Below are positions 26,452 to 38,921 of a DNA stretch of 64,000 nt, piece after piece. The notes under the pieces were generated by a model. The model was not told the origin of the DNA. It saw nothing but the letters and a program-made list of their open reading frames with translations, and did no database searches. A program made the translations under genes and the position numbers. The first letter of the stretch is position 1. Each line of letters opens with the position of its first letter. This stretch comes from Lineus longissimus (Eukaryota > Nemertea > Pilidiophora > Heteronemertea > Lineidae): assembly GCF_910592395.1 (NCBI RefSeq), contig NC_088310.1, forward strand, positions 26,119,491-26,183,490, written 5' to 3'.

Positions 26452-27609
26452 ATGGCGGAAACAAGCTTCGATGACAATATAACGACGACCGTTGCACTAC
26501 TCAAACCACTTCATCGGGCGCGGTTCATGCCACAATCAGAAGGCAAGAACATTGCCGCCTTTGTTGGCCTGTGTCCGGTTCTTCTCTCGATATGTATCTT
26601 TGGATTCTTCGGGAATACACTTTCCTTCGTGGTAATGTTTAAGGAAAAGCACCGAAGTTCCTCAAATTTTCTCATGCAAGCTTTGGCAATAGCAGACAAT
26701 TTTGTTCTGTTGTTTTTCATCCTATATTTTGTTGTCCCGACCGTCTATGATTTTACGTTAGCATTCAAAGAAGGGTACGACTTCCACATGCTTGCTAGAA
26801 ACTTCACTGGCTTTGGTCTTTGGCTGAGCAAGACCATTTCGATCTACATCGTGGTCTACATGACAGCGGAACGAACTGTGGCCGTTTGTCTGCCGTTTAA
26901 AGCAGTCACTTGGTGTTCATACAGGAATGCGGTGATTGGCCTACTAATTGTTATAATTTTCTCGATAATGTACAATTTGCCAAAGTTGTGGTATTATCAT
27001 TGGCCGATTTACGTGTACGATCCATACTTTGGTTACGAGAGACCAAAAACTGTCCCTTACCTGGCCTTTGACGCACTGTTTTCTGAAGTGTACATTACAG
27101 CTTTTTACTTTGTCTTTATCTTTGTAATTCCGCTAACGTTGCTGGTTGTCATGAACACCAAACTCATTCTGACGTTACGGCGAGCCAAGGCAGCGCGTGG
27201 TGACATGGCACAAGGCAAGGGAAAGAAAGGGGACAAGATCACTGAAAAGATCGTCGGGGTGGTAACCGCGTTCATTGTTTTGGAGTTTCCTTCACTTGTA
27301 GCCAACGCTGCTCTGTTGATTGAAGTAAAATCGAATCCTGGGGTACCACCATCAGCAGCCGCAGACATTGCATCGAGGTTGTGTTATGTATTGTCGGCTA
27401 CAAACTCGTTCATCAACTTTTTCATTTACTGTCTAGCTGGGGAGAAGTTCCGTCGTCAGGTCCTGTGCCTGCTTGGTTGTGCTAAGCCTTCTATGTCTGG
27501 CCCGGCATCGGTGTCAACGGTCTCTTCTAATGCCCCAAATGGAACAAAATCGGGCTCGCAGATGCCACTAAACGGAAACTCCATAATGAACGAGGAAAGA
27601 AGGATATAG
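26452..27609 (+). CDS. Rhodopsin-class peptide-type GPCR, copy A
   Basis: The 385-residue protein has seven membrane helices. TM1 carries FGNTLSF (N1.50), TM2 LAIAD (D2.50), TM3 ends in ERT instead of DRY, TM5 has VIPLTLL, TM6 VLEFP and TM7 NFFIY (an NPxxY variant). The short N-terminus has an N-glycosylation site (NIT). The third inner loop is lysine-rich (GKGKKGDK) and the C-tail is Ser-rich with CLLGC as a possible palmitoylation site. These features fit invertebrate FMRFamide-receptor-like neuropeptide receptors; the ligand cannot be read. The coding part is one exon: a splice acceptor (CTTTCCAG) lies 17 bases before the ATG, so a 5'UTR exon lies upstream. Compared with copies B and C it lacks two residues at the TM2 end (six-base deletion). 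Confidence 0.88.
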   Translation: MAETSFDDNITTTVALLKPLHRARFMPQSEGKNIAAFVGLCPVLLSICIFGFFGNTLSFVVMFKEKHRSSSNFLMQALAIADNFVLLFFILYFVVPTVYDFTLAFKEGYDFHMLARNFTGFGLWLSKTISIYIVVYMTAERTVAVCLPFKAVTWCSYRNAVIGLLIVIIFSIMYNLPKLWYYHWPIYVYDPYFGYERPKTVPYLAFDALFSEVYITAFYFVFIFVIPLTLLVVMNTKLILTLRRAKAARGDMAQGKGKKGDKITEKIVGVVTAFIVLEFPSLVANAALLIEVKSNPGVPPSAAADIASRLCYVLSATNSFINFFIYCLAGEKFRRQVLCLLGCAKPSMSGPASVSTVSSNAPNGTKSGSQMPLNGNSIMNEERRI

Positions 27610-29222
27610 AGATTTCTCAGTATGAAGAATGAGCATGTACATATTTTCTGCGATAGCAGCGTCGACAACTATGTACAGTCGAATATTTTTAAATTGTTTT
27701 ATCTTCATGATGTAATTTCCATATCGGGTGCAACTTTTTTGTTGGACGTGATAAGCTGTGGTTTATCGTTGCTCTTATTTTTGATTAATTTCTTGATACC
27801 AAGAATTCTTGGTGATACTAATATCATAATAAATTGGTAATTGTCACAATGGTGACGGGACTCATGCTAGCTATTCTCTCTTATCACAAATGTGCTACGA
27901 ATGGCGCAACGGGGTATAACCGTATAGGGTAGAAGTCCTTGACTGCATGATTGAGGCTTGTAGTCATGGACGCCTAACATACGGTTCCCTGTAGTATCGA
28001 ACGGTGGCTGGTAAAGGATATCAGACCATTTTTTTGCTTTTGGTATTATCTCCAGAACTCGACTTTTTATCTCGAGCGCTCGACTCGCCCGGGGGACGAC
28101 ATTCGAAAAGGAAAGACGCGATCGTCCACTGATCATGCTCCCATACGCCCGCCGCGCTTACTGAGCGATTCGCCGTTGTACTCGAATGCAAGTTAACTGG
28201 ATGCAGGGAGTAAAATTGGATCGATTAGCAATTGCACACCTATACCGTGCACAGATCGGTGCATTGCAGCTCCAACTCCTTCGTTCCGAGACTCCACTCC
28301 AAACCAATGGACTCATCGCCATTTATAGTTTAGCCTTTCATTATATGTCGTAACCGGTATAGGCGATTGCATGGCAGGAGCCGTCTTTCATTCGTCTGTA
28401 TGTTAGTAATGACACCGCAACTCGTTCTAAGTGCCTAAAATGGTTCATTTAGAATGTACTGTATTACCGAATGATCAAGATATTCAATGACATTCGGCTT
28501 GCTGATGCTACCCGTCGTTTGATTTTTAACAAGATAGGAATTACTCGATATTTAGATCCGAACAGAAGTCTCAATACCCTTTTCGACGACGTTCTTGACA
28601 TCAATCATGATATCGATCGGCACACCTGAGGGCTTGACTAATATAAATGTTCTTGGTTGGACGGTTCCTCGTCGCGGCCTTGCTCGGGTTTCAAGTACCA
28701 TCATCTCCCGCCAAGGGCGACCATTTTAATTATCAAACTTCTTTTACAAGTATTTACGCTTGGGGGTCCTTGGAGAGTCGAGTATTCAGGTATTCGGACT
28801 ACCAGGTTTGACTAATCAATATAGCTCCTTGCTATGATTTGAGAACGTTTTTACTAGTATTGTAAATATTAGTACATGTATGTATATCACGTCATCAAAA
28901 TAAAGCATGTGAGGAAATATTTCGAGTTAACTACTCTCTTTTATTCGTATATTTCAATTGAAATCCATATAATGTCGATCATAATACACATACTCGAGCC
29001 AATTCGTAACACTCCAAAATGAAGCGAGCATTGGTTCTCAGCTCGTTGTCGCTCAAGGTGAGATAGAGTGGTAAGGGTGAATTTCCGACTCTCACTCCGA
29101 TACAGCTTTGAGACTAAATACAAGATGGCTGCCTTGACAGCCATATTGATAACACCAATTTTCGAATTGGGTGTTGCCCTGATGACTACCAGCACACCGA
29201 AGAAAAATTGACGAATGTCGTC
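27610..29222. other. GPCR 3' flank and convergent intergenic DNA (A); repeated in B and C
   Basis: Holds the GPCR 3'UTR, facing polyadenylation signals and a short hairpin (AACACCAATTTTCGAATTGGGTGTT split around 29152-29176). No further gene is supported. Confidence 0.45.
28899..28945. promoter_or_regulatory. Facing polyadenylation signals between GPCR and Ig genes (unit A)
   Basis: AATAAA on the plus strand at 28899-28904 and AATAAA on the minus strand at 28945-28940 face each other between the convergent GPCR and Ig genes. A further plus-strand AATAAA lies near 27829. The same arrangement recurs in units B and C. Confidence 0.5.
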
Positions 29223-31127
29223 TTATTGTGTATTCATCACCTGAACATTAAAAGTGAATTCCGCCAATCCTCCTGTATTATTCGCCTTGATATGGTAGAC
29301 ACCCTGGTCCCGCATATTCACATCAGGTAGGAGCAGAAAGGCACGATGGTAGCTTCGACCATTTATGTAAGTCTTCAACAGAACTTGACCTCGTGGAGTG
29401 GCGATGCTTACAGTCGGTGTCGGGTAGCCAATCACCAATACCTCGTACGACCTCTTACCACTGATTGGCGCCTGGTCCGTCCCGTCTGTTGCAATATCGG
29501 TTCGGTTACTGTTCCCAAGCCTGACGTAGATGGATGGCGACAAGTTCTCAAGAGCAGTTACAATCTCTGTTGACGTGGTCATCGTAATCGTGAAGCGAGT
29601 CGGGCCGGTTCCCTTGTCAAACAGGAGGATATGGTTCTGAAACAGGGCTGTGGCGTCCTTATTGCTGTTGAATGTGTAACACATATCGCTCACTTGATAG
29701 CTGTCATCTGTCAAACTATATGAGGGTCTTTGGTCCCCGATCACATTAGACTCACTGGATGGGTCGAAAGGAGCTTTCACACAGAACAATCTCGATGACT
29801 CCTTCCGTAGCTCCGCTCTATTCCCCGACTGATCCTCCTCCAGATATTCCAAGGTCATGTTGAAGGTCTGCGACATAAACATATTCCGCTTATAAACTCT
29901 GTTGCTTAGAGTGTGAATGCGAGGCCCTGCTGGTACCATCCTAAACCCGCCTAGGTCAGGCATGCTCAGTCTCCCAACGTTGTGCAATGTGAACTTGACA
30001 TCGAAGCAGGGATTCAGGGCATGGACTTCAAAATCGAGAATGTAGCTGTCTACGATGGTGCGATCAGTGAAGGTGATGGACGACTTTAGAGTGTAGAAGC
30101 CACCTCGTTCCCTCTGGCCACGACCCGGGGCAATATAGAGGATCGGGTCCACTGTGACACCAGGATAAGCTGAAATTAAATAAATTGCAAAAACACAAAT
30201 GAGTACTTGATCCTTCGAGTCCCGTTTGAAGACGCTTGGAGTTCAAGTACGTGATTTCAGGACTTTTTATGTAATTCCCACCCTTGGCGGGACGCTTCAA
30301 GTCGAGCAACGGCGGACATGTCCTTGCCATGATAGGCGAAGGTAAAGAGCGAAGTAGCCCGCGATTCGAAAATTGGGGTTTCTTACCCTCTCGGGTGAAA
30401 TGTCTGAGCCCTTACCTTCTGCTGGGAATCTTGATGCATTTGGAAAATTGATAGGATCAGTAATGAACCAGTTCATCTTCACCCTCGGGATGCTGTCTTT
30501 GGGGATGCCATTGACAGACAGTGCCATCTTTATTGGACTGGCCATACGCCTCTCCATCCCACTGATGAAGGCATCTTTGATGTGACTCAAGATGGCTTGT
30601 TGTACAGTCGCATTTTGACAAGTAGTCTGATTCTGAAGAGAAATTGAAGCTTTTGACAGCAGCTTCTTCTTGGGGATTGTCGTGAATCTTCGATAAACTG
30701 CCGCAGATAATCCGCTCCTTTACCACGAGGTTGGCACAACTACGAGCATGCCCGGTACAGAAAAAGCTTAGTGTCGATATCTGATGATGATTTACTTCCG
30801 TTATAGATTCTATGACGGAACCTTTTGCCTGTGTGTACCTCGATGTAAAATGTTCAACAACGCCGCCGAGCTGTACTTTCTTTGGGGCGTAATTAAATAG
30901 CAACATCGATGAAACCAACCAATCAGTGTGGTGGTATTCGCCTACTCAGCGTCTTCATTCGATTCGAGGTTTCCAACAAGAATGTTGCCTAAAGGAAACC
31001 TCCCTCAGGGTGCAAATCATCAACATAGGTAAAATTTTGCGGCAGGTTGGTTGTGACTTACCTGTGCTTTGATCCCTGCAAATCCCACCAAAAACAGAGC
31101 GACACATTGTACGCCTATTCTCGCCAT
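29223..31127 (-). CDS. Secreted Ig-domain protein, copy A
   Basis: Exon 1 (31127-31062) encodes a signal peptide, MARIGVQCVALFLVGFAG. The last exon (30169-29223) encodes about 315 residues ending in an Ig-like domain with the strand-F signature DQGVYHIKANNTGG. The preceding exon ends at 30416 (donor GAAG/GTAAGG) and contributes NWFITDPINFPNASRFPAE; its start is not resolved. Several N-glycosylation sites (NMT, NLS, NRT) fit secretion. The function is unknown; similar architecture occurs in secreted adhesion or immune-type proteins. Compared with copy C there is an extra base near 30712 that breaks the frame of the middle exon, so copies A and B may be damaged or the exon may start downstream. 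Confidence 0.6.
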
Positions 31128-31929
31128 TTTGCCAGTCAAGACTGTTGAATCACTGATGATGACGCTTACAGGTCAAACTCGACGTTTTTCTCTTTATTTA
31201 CTACAATTAATGGCATATTTACATTGGTGTTCATGAAGCGAGCGATGAGGCCTGTATCATAGCTTGTTTCAATTTGGTCAGGACTTAGCCTCAACCTGTT
31301 GAATCGACAATATTGACCTTTCTTCCCATATTTGCAGAAGAAATTTACAACCACGGACCAAATATTTGAAGTACTTGTTTAATTCCAATTGTTGCAAGCA
31401 AAACTGAAAAAAGACCGACAATTAGACAAAGCAATTCAAGCTGAACAAATCATCAAGGTAAGGGAGGGAGCACTTTCGAACACGTCACGCTGATGAAAGA
31501 ATGCCACATAAATCTGTATTTCACAGAGACCATGGATGCATCGGTATATGTATTTAAACCAGAGTATAGTAGAGCCAAACTGTGATTAGGACTTCATGAC
31601 ATCTAAATTGACAGGGTCAAGCGGTATGATATCAAATTATATAAACATTTGTGTGATGGAATAATCAAAACAAGAGCAGTAAAAGTTATTCACTTAGAGA
31701 ACACCACGCGATACATACACGTAAATTAAGGTTACTTCATCACGATGCGGATGACGAAGAACCACACAGGTCTAGTGATAAATGGAGTGGTTGACGAGTT
31801 GATGGACGAACGGACCGGAGTAGCCAGGTGGATTGATCATTCTGCTATTTCGACAGAAATAGTTAGCACACTATGCAGCTTGCGTTTTGTGCCTTGAGTC
31901 TCTGGAGCTTCTAATTGGAGCTTCTAATT

Positions 31930-34039
31930 CTAGACGATGCGAATGGTGTAGAACTGTCCGCATAATTCCTTAGACACTTCAACTTTCGTGGTGGCGAGAA
32001 CAAAACTAAAGTCATCAGCACGCCATTCTCGTTCCTGGCATTTAGTATACTCGTCCCCATCCTCTGACGACACAAGTTGCTTGTAGCTAAAAGCAAGGAA
32101 CACAAATGGTGATCAAATAGATAGATAATTTGAAATAACTAGTGTCATCCCGGCGAAACGGGACTGGTGGAGTGTGAAAGGACAAAGTTAACGTCTTACA
32201 AAAGTACCGTATGTGATTGGACAATTACTGATCCGACATCCTCCGAGAAAAAAAACCGGATTGTTCCTGATTGGCCAACATGACCGGAAGTCGCCCCAAA
32301 AGTGCTTTAGAAACTGCCTTTTTGGTCGAAAATAGAGTTATTCGGAAGTAAAGCTTACTTTTCATCCTTGAGAATACTCCTATCCATGATTTTAGCCATC
32401 AGATCCTTGACCACAAGCACCTTATCAAAGTCTTGCGTCAATTTATCGAAGTCATCGCTCTCCTCCATATTGATAACCAATGGTTTGCCAAACCTGGGAA
32501 GAGAACGATGAGAAGGATACGTGTCAAAAAATGCGCCAACTTGCATAGCAAGTTTCATCAAAGGAAACCGAAGTATCGACGATTGCGTCTCTGCAGTTAA
32601 AGATATTGTAACTGTAAGTAAGTTTGTTTGGACAGTGTCTGGAGTGTGGATTTACCCCATGAACTTGACCTTCCTCCATATATATACATGTAGGCCCTAG
32701 AACCAGAAAAAATGTCATAAGTAATAGTTTATGACAGGCTAGAACTGCTGATGATATCAAGATTGAGCGAAGGGATAGCAATGATTTTCCGAAGTTCAGA
32801 TCCAGTTTCCACACAAGATGCGATGGCATGCAGAATTTAAGCAGTTCTTTTACCGGATGATCCACATACCTGATAGAGCCCATTACAGCTCTTCTGATAG
32901 GAGGTCCCTGCATGTCCAAGGCGGGTGCTGCCGCGAACAGCACATTTGTGTCGCGGTACTTTAGGAAAGTGACGGCGTTACCAGATTGGTCGATGATGAG
33001 TGGCCACCTGGAAGTAAGCATCAAAATTGAATCATACTCAGCCAAAACTCACTTACATTTGTATCATTGTATGAAGTATTTCAATATACTTTATTGACGA
33101 CGTTTTTTCATATCTCAAATTCCTCGTACAGTAGGCTACAACTTAGTTTAGTAGACGATTTATGCACAGGACTTTGGACGACAGACCTTCGCAGACTGTA
33201 ATTGTAATTTGTCGTTCGTAGGGGTCGCAAAACTGGTCAGTTTGGAAGAGAAACCACCAAAGCAACAGGACGATAGGCAGCATGTTGGTTGGTCAGCGAG
33301 GGTCCTGAAGGGATGTGTCCGGGAAGAACACAAAAAACAGGAGGACTTACCGTCCCGAAGATTTCAATTCGTCACTATCAAGAGTGTTAGCAAGTGCTTT
33401 TAGTCCAATCTCAACTCCCATCATTACCAATGATTCCTTGGGTTTCTCTGAAAATATAAGACAGGACCAAAATAAGTACCTCATCAATTTGATGGAATAC
33501 CAACACTTGCAACAGCTCGTGTGGACTTGGAGGCCGAATATCAATGGGCAATGATTCTGCTTTCGCTTTTACTCTTTTTGACGTTCTTTACTCATCATGG
33601 TGGTGACATTCGCCTTACTTGTTTCAATTGCCTGTGTCACGATGAGGTCTGACAATCCTTGGGAAAAGGAATCGACATCACTCATCTCGTTTGAACACAG
33701 AAGATTTGTTTCCTCTCTTCGTTTGGTTTACAGCGACTATGTCTGCGTACGTAGGCTACATGCATCTCGTGTCGCTACGACACTCTGTTGAACCTCCTGT
33801 ACGTCACGGCGTCTGGACGCCCTTACCATATCGGTTGTTTGTGGTTTCCAAGTTTATTGACAGGCCTACATCTTGAGTAATATGTTTAGCATACCTTGTT
33901 TTGGTGCTGCAGCGGGTGCCTTTGCAGGAGCTGCCTTCGCAGGAGCTGCATTCTTCGCTACTGGTTTAGCAGCAGGAACCTTGGCCGGAGCAGCCTTCTT
34001 GGCAGTGGCGCCTTTCGCTGGAGCTGGTTTGGGTGGCAT
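31930..34039 (-). CDS. Small dynein/AAA-like protein with Lys/Ala/Pro tail, copy A, complete 5 exons
   Basis: The exons 34039-33895, 33447-33351, 33007-32870, 32493-32359 and 32086-31930 join in frame (672 nt, 223 residues). Residues 1-48 are a repetitive APAK/AAPAKA tail like that of histone H1. The rest resembles part of a dynein-type AAA module: WPLIIDQSGNAVTFLKYRD, then FGKPLVINMEESDDFDKL and DLMAKIMDRSILKDEK, which recall the WPL.IDP and GKP.VIDM stretches of dynein-related and IQ/AAA ATPases. No Walker A P-loop is visible, so it is probably not an active ATPase alone. A ciliary or sperm role is only a guess. It lies upstream of the Ig gene on the same strand. Confidence 0.72.
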
Positions 34040-35994
34040 ATCGTTTGTTCCTCTGTCCCCTGTGTCTCTTAAAATGTCACTGGTTGAGAATATCAATGCA
34101 AAACCTTTACCTCATGCCACTAATAAGCAATTACAGAATTATTAGACTTAGTATGAAAAAAGCTTTTTGTATGAATACCATGCATGAACTGTGCCAATAT
34201 AAGGCCTGTTTGCTATCGCTGTTGGTAAAGCAAGGATTACCGAGCGCAAATAACACAAAGTAACACATTCGTCAGCAATCTATACCCCGTACTATGGTTG
34301 ACCCAGCTACTACCCTTAAAGGCTATTGGTGCCTCAATACGTTAACTATCGATCGAACGCCTAGATGGCATAGCCTTGTAAGCTCACTCGATTGTGAAAT
34401 GGGTAACACTGTCAACAAAGATCCAGTGGTGATGAACAAATGCAACAAACGAATGTCAAATATTCCTTACTGGCCTCCTACATATCGACGATAGAAACTA
34501 GACAACCCAAAACCAAGCACATGCGTTAAGAGAAGTAACGATATATTGATGAAAATAACACCAAATTTGGCGATCAATTGGAACAGATTGTTACGAATAC
34601 TGATTCCCCATAGAGCAGTCAGAAAGATCTTTTAGCTTATTACAGCGGATATCGTTTTCTACTTAACCAAGAACATCTCTCAGATGCATTTTAGTGGATG
34701 CGCGGTCGCTTTGTAGGCGGTAACTAAGGATCGTCCGATTATATATTGCAATTTTCGGATAAAAGAAGATTTCTAGAAAATACTATTTCTAGATCTCTAC
34801 ATGACCGACGTTTTAATAAATGAATAAAACAATACGGCATCAGTTATTAACGACTTATATTGTTGTTTATTGGTAAAACTGGTTACAAGTGACATTCAAT
34901 TAAAATGCATCAATATGCTACATTGTATGAAAAACAATGGCATTCTGATGTACACATAACATTTTTTAGTTAATGAACGAGGTTACATGTATCTGAGTGT
35001 CGAAAAGGCTACATGTATCTCTTACGTACAGCATCGAATTTGATGAATATGCACATGTACAAGTGATACTCGTTTTCCATGTATAATTCGAAGTTGAATC
35101 ATGTGAAGCTAACTTTGCATCTGGTTGGCCTTGAGTAACTTATTATAGGTGATATCACTACCGATTTCGGCGCAGCTGGATTATGATTTTTTTCGGAATT
35201 CGGATGGGATGTCGGCGAGGGATTAACATAACCATCTTTGATTATTTCAACTCAGCGTTCAATATAAGTCAGTGACAGTTGCAAAAAATACATTGTTCCT
35301 CAGTCCTTATCTTTCTCACAGCAAATGGAAATGAGGCAATGAAGTTAGTAGAAGCATGTCAACTTCAATTCGGCCATAACCCGATAGGAATGGGATCGTG
35401 TTACAGACCTGGCGTTCCCGTGGATCGCGAAATAAGATATAACGGTAAGTGAAAAGATCCTCAAGATGAGATTCGGCATGTGGGTTAGTCATATTTTCGA
35501 AAATATCGGAAGACGGCCATTTCATGGATTTGCCGAGTGAGTGAAAAAAAGTGCTGATAGAGTATGAGTTAAAGCTAGATGAGCACCGACATTACAGGGT
35601 GTCCCATATGCAGTGTAAGGTCATCTTCAATATGAGATTCATTTGGTCTATTTGCCATTATCATTGAAGGCAATTAAATGTAAAATGAATTAGTTAACGA
35701 ATCGAATCAAATAGTTAAATGCCTTGCCAATAATCGGTAAAGAAAATAGGAAAAATAACAAGAAATTAATAGACTCTTGATTGAAACATGCTTTTAGTGT
35801 AATTATTGGATATGGCGATTTGGAAATCTGAAGTAGGAAAAAGCATTCGGTTAGAATAAACAACCTGACGGTATATTTGTATTTGTGATCAGTAATATAT
35901 ATGCCATGGATGAATTAAGGTGTTATGCGTATGATTTTACAAGGCATATACCGGATTGGTTTGAGCAAAATGTGTTTGGTGTTAATGTCTTGTC
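34040..35994. other. Unit-end intergenic DNA (A); repeated at 43744-45622 (B)
   Basis: AT-rich sequence between the AAA-like gene and the next GPCR. It contains the 5' flank of the AAA gene, ACATGTA words, and probably a GPCR 5'UTR exon I cannot place. No coding exon is recognised. Confidence 0.4.
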
Positions 35995-36125
35995 TTTTTG
36001 GTAAACTGCATACGCCATATCATCTACAAACATGGTAGGTATAGCATGATACATGCAAACGGTAAAGTGAATGTATCCCTTTGCTAATCACATTTCTCTC
36101 TACTTTCCAGGACATTCGATTGAAA

Positions 36126-37289
36126 ATGGCGGAAACAAGCTTCGATGACAATATAACGACGACCGTTGCACTACTCAAACCACTTCATCGGGCGCGGTTC
36201 ATGCCACAATCAGAAGGCAAGAACATTGCCGCCTTTGTTGGCCTGTGTCCGGTTCTTCTCTCGATATGTATCTTTGGATTCTTCGGGAATACACTTTCCT
36301 TCGTGGTAATGTTTAAGGAAAAGCACCGAAGTTCCTCAAATTTTCTCATGCAAGCTTTGGCAATAGCAGACAATTTTGTTCTGTTGTTTTTCATCGTACA
36401 CGTATATTTTGTTGTCCCGACCGTCTATGATTTTACGTTAGCATTCAAAGAAGGGTACGACTTCCACATGCTTGCTAGAAACTTCACTGGCTTTGGTCTT
36501 TGGCTGAGCAAGACCATTTCGATCTACATCGTAGTCTACATGACAGCGGAACGAACTGTGGCCGTTTGTCTGCCGTTTAAAGCAGTCACTTGGTGTTCAT
36601 ACAGGAATGCGGTGATTGGCCTACTAATTGTTATAATTTTCTCGATAATGTACAATTTGCCAAAGTTGTGGTATTATCATTGGCCGATTTACGTGTACGA
36701 TCCATACTTTGGCTACGAGAGACCAAAAACTGTCCCTTACCTGGCCTTTGACGCACTGTTTTCTGAAGTGTACATTACAGCTTTTTACTTTGTCTTTATC
36801 TTTGTAATTCCGCTAACGTTGCTGGTTGTCATGAACACCAAACTCATTCTGACGTTACGGCGAGCCAAGGCAGCGCGTGGTGACATGGCACAAGGCAAGG
36901 GAAAGAAAGGGGACAAGATCACTGAAAAGATCGTCGGGGTGGTAACCGCGTTCATTGTTTTGGAGTTTCCTTCACTTGTAGCCAACGCTGCTCTGTTGAT
37001 TGAAGTAAAATCGAATCCTGGGGTACCACCATCAGCAGCCGCAGACATTGCATCGAGGTTGTGTTATGTATTGTCGGCTACAAACTCGTTCATCAACTTT
37101 TTCATTTACTGTCTAGCTGGGGAGAAGTTCCGTCGTCAGGTCCTGTGCCTGCTTGGTTGTGCTAAGCCTTCTATGTCTGGCCCGGCATCGGTGTCAACGG
37201 TCTCTTCTAATGCCCCAAATGGAACAAAATCGGGCTCGCAGATGCCACAAAACGGAAACTCCATAATGAACGAGGAAAGAAGGATATAG
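36126..37289 (+). CDS. Rhodopsin-class peptide-type GPCR, copy B
   Basis: A 387-residue receptor, nearly identical to copy A with the same motifs. It retains the VHV segment at the end of TM2 that copy A lacks. Near the C-terminus it has MPQNG where A has MPLNG. An in-frame ATG upstream at 36081 is not used in this model because it lies across the CTTTCCAG splice acceptor; the conserved start is the ATG in context GAAAATGGCG. Its upstream flank is the tail of unit A. Confidence 0.88.
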   Translation: MAETSFDDNITTTVALLKPLHRARFMPQSEGKNIAAFVGLCPVLLSICIFGFFGNTLSFVVMFKEKHRSSSNFLMQALAIADNFVLLFFIVHVYFVVPTVYDFTLAFKEGYDFHMLARNFTGFGLWLSKTISIYIVVYMTAERTVAVCLPFKAVTWCSYRNAVIGLLIVIIFSIMYNLPKLWYYHWPIYVYDPYFGYERPKTVPYLAFDALFSEVYITAFYFVFIFVIPLTLLVVMNTKLILTLRRAKAARGDMAQGKGKKGDKITEKIVGVVTAFIVLEFPSLVANAALLIEVKSNPGVPPSAAADIASRLCYVLSATNSFINFFIYCLAGEKFRRQVLCLLGCAKPSMSGPASVSTVSSNAPNGTKSGSQMPQNGNSIMNEERRI

Positions 37290-38921
37290 AGATTTCTCAG
37301 TATGAAGAATGAGCATGTACATATTTTCTGCGATAGCAGCGTCGACAACTATGTACAGTCGAATATTTTTAAATTGTTTTATCTTCATGATGTAATTTCC
37401 ATATCGGGTGCAACTTTTTTGTTGGACGTGATAAGCTGTGGTTTATCGTTGCTCTTATTTTTGATTAATTTCTTGATACCAAGAATTCTTGGTGATACTA
37501 ATATCATAATAAATTGGTAATTGTCACAATGGTGACGGGACTCATGCTAGCTATTCTCTCTTATCACAAATGTGCTACGAATGGCGCAACGGGGTATAAC
37601 CGTATAGGGTAGAAGTCCTTGACTGCATGATTGAGGCTTGTAGTCATGGACGCCTAACATACGGTTCCCTGTAGTATCGAACGGTGGCTGGTAAAGGATA
37701 TCAGACCATTTTTTTGCTTTTGGTATTATCTCCAGAACTCGACTTTTTATCTCGAGCGCTCGACTCGCCCGGGGGACGACATTCGAAAAGGAAAGACGCG
37801 ATCGTCCACTGATCATGCTCCCATACGCCCGCCGCGCTTACTGAGCGATTCGCCGTTGTACTCGAATGCAAGTTAACTGGATGCAGGGAGTAAAATTGGA
37901 TCGATTAGCAATTGCACACCTATACCGTGCACAGATCGGTGCATTGCAGCTCCAACTCCTTCGTTCCGAGACTCCACTCCAAACCAATGGACTCATCGCC
38001 ATTTATAGTTTAGCCTTTCATTATATGTCGTAACCGGTATAGGCGATTGCATGGCAGGAGCCGTCTTTCATTCGTCTGTATGTTAGTAATGACACCGCAA
38101 CTCGTTCTAAGTGCCTAAAATGGTTCATTTAGAATGTACTGTATTACCGAATGATCAAGATATTCAATGACATTCGGCTTGCTGATGCTACCCGTCGTTT
38201 GATTTTTAACAAGATAGGAATTACTCGATATTTAGATCCGAACAGAAGTCTCAATACCCTTTTCGACGACGTTCTTGACATCAATCATGATATCGATCGG
38301 CACACCTGAGGGCTTGACTAATATAAATGTTCTTGGTTGGACGGTTCCTCGTCGCGGCCTTGCTCGGGTTTCAAGTACCATCATCTCCCGCCAAGGGCGA
38401 CCATTTTAATTATCAAACTTCTTTTACAAGTATTTACGCTTGGGGGTCCTTGGAGAGTCGAGTATTCAGGTATTCGGACTACCAGGTTTGACTAATCAAT
38501 ATAGCTCCTTGCTATGATTTGAGAACGTTTTTACTAGTATTGTAAATATTAGTACATGTATGTATATCACGTCATCAAAATAAAGCATGTGAGGAAATAT
38601 TTCGAGTTAACTACTCTCTTTTATTCGTATATTTCAATTGAAATCCATATAATGTCGATCATAATACACATACTCGAGCCAATTCTTAACACTCCAAAAT
38701 GAAAATTATACAGCATTGCCAAGCGAGCATTGGTTCTCAGCTCGTTGTCGCTCAAGGTGAGATAGAGTGGTAAGGGTGAATTTCCGACTCTCACTCCGAT
38801 ACAGCTTTGAGACTAAATACAAGATGGCTGCCTTGACAGCCATATTGATAACACCAATTTTCGAATTGGGTGTTGCCCTGATGACTACCAGCACACCGAA
38901 GAAAAATTGACGAATGTCGTC

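Larger units (their letters stand above)
26321..35994. repeat. Tandem segmental duplication, unit A
   Basis: From TTTTTGGTAAACTGCATACG onwards the sequence recurs 9,674 bp later and again 9,628 bp after that. The unit contains a GPCR gene, a convergent Ig-domain gene and an AAA-like gene. Differences between units are scattered substitutions and small indels; for example, about 100 bp at 34,650-34,750 of unit A is missing from unit B. The near identity implies a recent triplication or gene conversion. Confidence 0.93.

Noticed and set aside
33873-34145. Gly/Ala/Phe-rich plus-strand ORF (also 43577-43849)
   Set aside because: It is the antisense of the Lys/Ala/Pro tail exon of the AAA-like gene.
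36081-36125. Upstream in-frame ATG of GPCR copy B
   Set aside because: It lies before a conserved CTTTCCAG splice acceptor and is not shared as a start by copies A and C.
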